Source of the DNA: Bathynomus jamesi
Lineage: Eukaryota > Arthropoda > Malacostraca > Isopoda > Cirolanidae
DNA: 64,000 bases
NCBI GenBank assembly: GCA_023014485.1
Contig: JAJOZX010001867.1
Span: 447,001 to 511,000, forward strand
Direction: 5' to 3'
Made by a program: the position numbers and the translations under genes. Shown piece by piece: positions 62,809-64,000 of the stretch; position 1 is the first letter of the stretch; each line of letters begins with the position of its first letter. Below the pieces are notes generated by a model that was not told the DNA's origin, did not search any database, and saw nothing but the letters and a program-made list of their open reading frames with translations.

Positions 62809-63678
62809 TTACCAAAGATTTAATGTTTTACACTTCTTATCTAAGTCTGCTTTAAAGGAATTCAACATAACAGGATCGAGTTGAAAAAGACCTTTGCTTA
62901 TGTTGAAGTTATTTGAAAGTTGGATAATGGCAGACTCAAGAATATTTCTATTAACAATGTTGCTTGAATGGAATAAAACTGAAGCATTATTCCAATCAAT
63001 ACAGTGGGCTAACTCTGACAAATGGACAAAAAGGGCACTGGACAACTGTCCTGTTCTAACGGAATATTGATGCTGTTTTATACGTGTGTGCAAATCCTTT
63101 CCCGTCTGACCTATGTAAAAGGAATCACATTGTTTACAACCAATTTTATAGATAATGCCTGAATTATTGGTAGGGCTATTTTTTACTATGATATTTTTCA
63201 CAATATTGTTATATGAAAATACTACATTAATATCCAAAAGTTTAAGTACATTAGCAATGCCTAAAAAGCCCGGGAAAAATGGAAGTACTAAAATATTTTT
63301 TGACAAAGTACGAGTGTTAATATTGACACGATAGAAAGTTCGTTTTGCCTTGTTGAGACAAGATTCCATAAACGCAGATGGATAACACAAATCACTTCCA
63401 ATACCGTTGATTTTTTCCAATTCGGCATCGATATATTCCGGACTGGCGATCCTAAGGGCGCGGAGAAACATTGATGAAAATATGGCCTTCTTAATGGGGG
63501 TATCATGTCCCGAGTAAAAGTGTACGTAGGACAAATTGTTTGTCGTTTTCCGATAGATACTAAACTTAAAACCTGGGCTTTCCCTATGTACACGCACATC
63601 CAAAAATGGGATTGAATTGTCTTGCTCAACTTCTAAAGTAAACTTAATGGAGGGGACTTGATCATTTAACTGATCGTG
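62809..63678 (-). CDS. Penelope-like protein, C-terminal part with GIY-YIG endonuclease
   Basis: An open frame through 63603 (MDVRVHRESPGFKFSIYRK); upstream codons to 63678 (SIKFTLEVEQDNSIPFLDV) are the conserved RT segment SIKFT.E.E....PFLDV, so the apparent Met is internal. RT C-terminal motifs: IYRKTTNNLSYVHFYSGHDT and FLRALRIAS. The linker ILVLPFFPGFLGIANVLKLL precedes the GIY-YIG domain (NNSGIIYKIGCKQCDSFYIG, then QTGKDLHTRIKQHQYSV), with Cys-Lys-x-Cys upstream of YIG as usual. It ends LDKKCKTLNLW. The GIY-YIG domain nicks target DNA for primed reverse transcription. The RT palm with its catalytic Asp pair is missing, so the copy is 5'-truncated. Confidence 0.8.
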   Translation of the reverse strand, partial: HDQLNDQVPSIKFTLEVEQDNSIPFLDVRVHRESPGFKFSIYRKTTNNLSYVHFYSGHDTPIKKAIFSSMFLRALRIASPEYIDAELEKINGIGSDLCYPSAFMESCLNKAKRTFYRVNINTRTLSKNILVLPFFPGFLGIANVLKLLDINVVFSYNNIVKNIIVKNSPTNNSGIIYKIGCKQCDSFYIGQTGKDLHTRIKQHQYSVRTGQLSSALFVHLSELAHCIDWNNASVLFHSSNIVNRNILESAIIQLSNNFNISKGLFQLDPVMLNSFKADLDKKCKTLNLW

Positions 63679-63697
63679 ACCTGGATAGCTTCCTCCT

Positions 63698-64000
63698 TCA
63701 GTTAAATGATCAAGTCCCCTCCATTAAGTTTACTTTAGAAGTTGAGCAAGACAATTCAATCCCATTTTTGGATGTGCGTGTACATAGGGAAAGCCCAGGT
63801 TTTAAGTTTAGTATCTATCGGAAAACGACAAACAATTTGTCCTACGTACACTTTTACTCGGGACATGATACCCCCATTAAGAAGGCCATATTTTCATCAA
63901 TGTTTCTCCGCGCCCTTAGGATCGCCAGTCCGGAATACATCGATGCCGAATTGGAAAAAATCAACGGTATTGGAAGTGATTTGTGTTATCCATCTGCGTT
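63698..64000 (+). pseudogene. Inverted Penelope-like copy, cut by the window edge
   Basis: The plus strand repeats 63376-63678 in inverse with very few differences (for example ATACATCG against ATATATCG near 63940). It encodes the same VPSIKFTLEVEQDN, MDVRVHRESPGFKFSIYRK, and GIGSDLCYPSA segments and remains open to the edge. About 19 bp separate the two arms. Confidence 0.82.

Larger units (their letters stand above)
62150..63678 (-). mobile_element. Penelope-like element, 5'-truncated, minus orientation
   Basis: Minus strand: end of RT, GIY-YIG region, and a 3' region with a hammerhead-like motif (62234-62255) and CACGTG-containing end near 62165. The 5' edge at 63678 meets an inverted copy that starts at 63698. 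Confidence 0.8.

Overview
The window looks like intergenic DNA from an arthropod nuclear genome, most likely a malacostracan crustacean. That reading rests on very dense (TA)n, (CA)n and (CT)n microsatellites, interstitial CCTAA/TTAGG telomere-type repeats, and many CR1, Jockey, Penelope, hAT and Tc1/mariner elements. The species was not identified. I found no convincing host protein-coding gene, no functional tRNA or rRNA gene, no CRISPR and no bacterial-style operon. Nearly all interpretable sequence is mobile DNA, much of it nested.

Layout. 0.1-2.6 kb: a TIR DNA transposon with CACTG termini, a 3-bp TSD and an intact 559-codon gene of a family I cannot name; a broken relative lies at 53.1-54.3 kb. 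2.9-5.3 kb: three fold-back structures, two with clear 8- or 9-bp TSDs, one built from inverted tRNA-like units. 7.1-7.8 kb: a hAT-type MITE and a 5S-rRNA-derived fragment. 8.8-11.6 kb: a hAT element (8-bp TSD) holding a nested MITE (its own 8-bp TSD) and a mariner whose three catalytic Asp codons are all Asn. 11.6-12.5 kb: a Penelope-like fragment. 13.25-17.94 kb: a minus-strand Jockey-type LINE split by a 1.5-kb fold-back element with a 9-bp TSD. 17.9-22.1 kb: a DUF4817-type mariner split by another fold-back element, a Merlin-type zinc-ribbon fragment inside an inverted repeat, and SINE heads.

23-30 kb: a TIR transposon with an internally deleted gene, a small DUF4817 element, and an L2/Rex1-like LINE fragment inserted in an older CR1 tail. 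31-46 kb: a CR1 nest in which family B is split by about 8.6 kb of family A, including one copy with an intact 940-codon endonuclease/reverse transcriptase frame, followed by family C. 47-48 kb: a MITE inside a mariner. 49.7-52.8 kb: a nearly intact ZBED-type hAT with a perfect TSD. 52.8-56.2 kb: MITEs, tandem tRNA-like units and a degenerate mariner. 56.3-62.1 kb: Penelope 3' ends and two CR1-E copies lying tail to tail, one carrying a third CR1 in its 3' UTR. 62.1-64.0 kb: Penelope-like sequences meeting head to head at the window edge.

The strongest candidates for something little described are (1) the CACTG-terminated transposon encoding the HGERFHQD protein; (2) a fold-back family with minisatellite arms, 8-9-bp TSDs and a shared AACGAAAATATCACG cassette that also adjoins a Merlin-type transposase fragment; (3) two TAGGG-terminated elements whose 8-bp TSDs centre on GTAC or a near match; and (4) hammerhead-like motifs at the 3' ends of three Penelope-like fragments.
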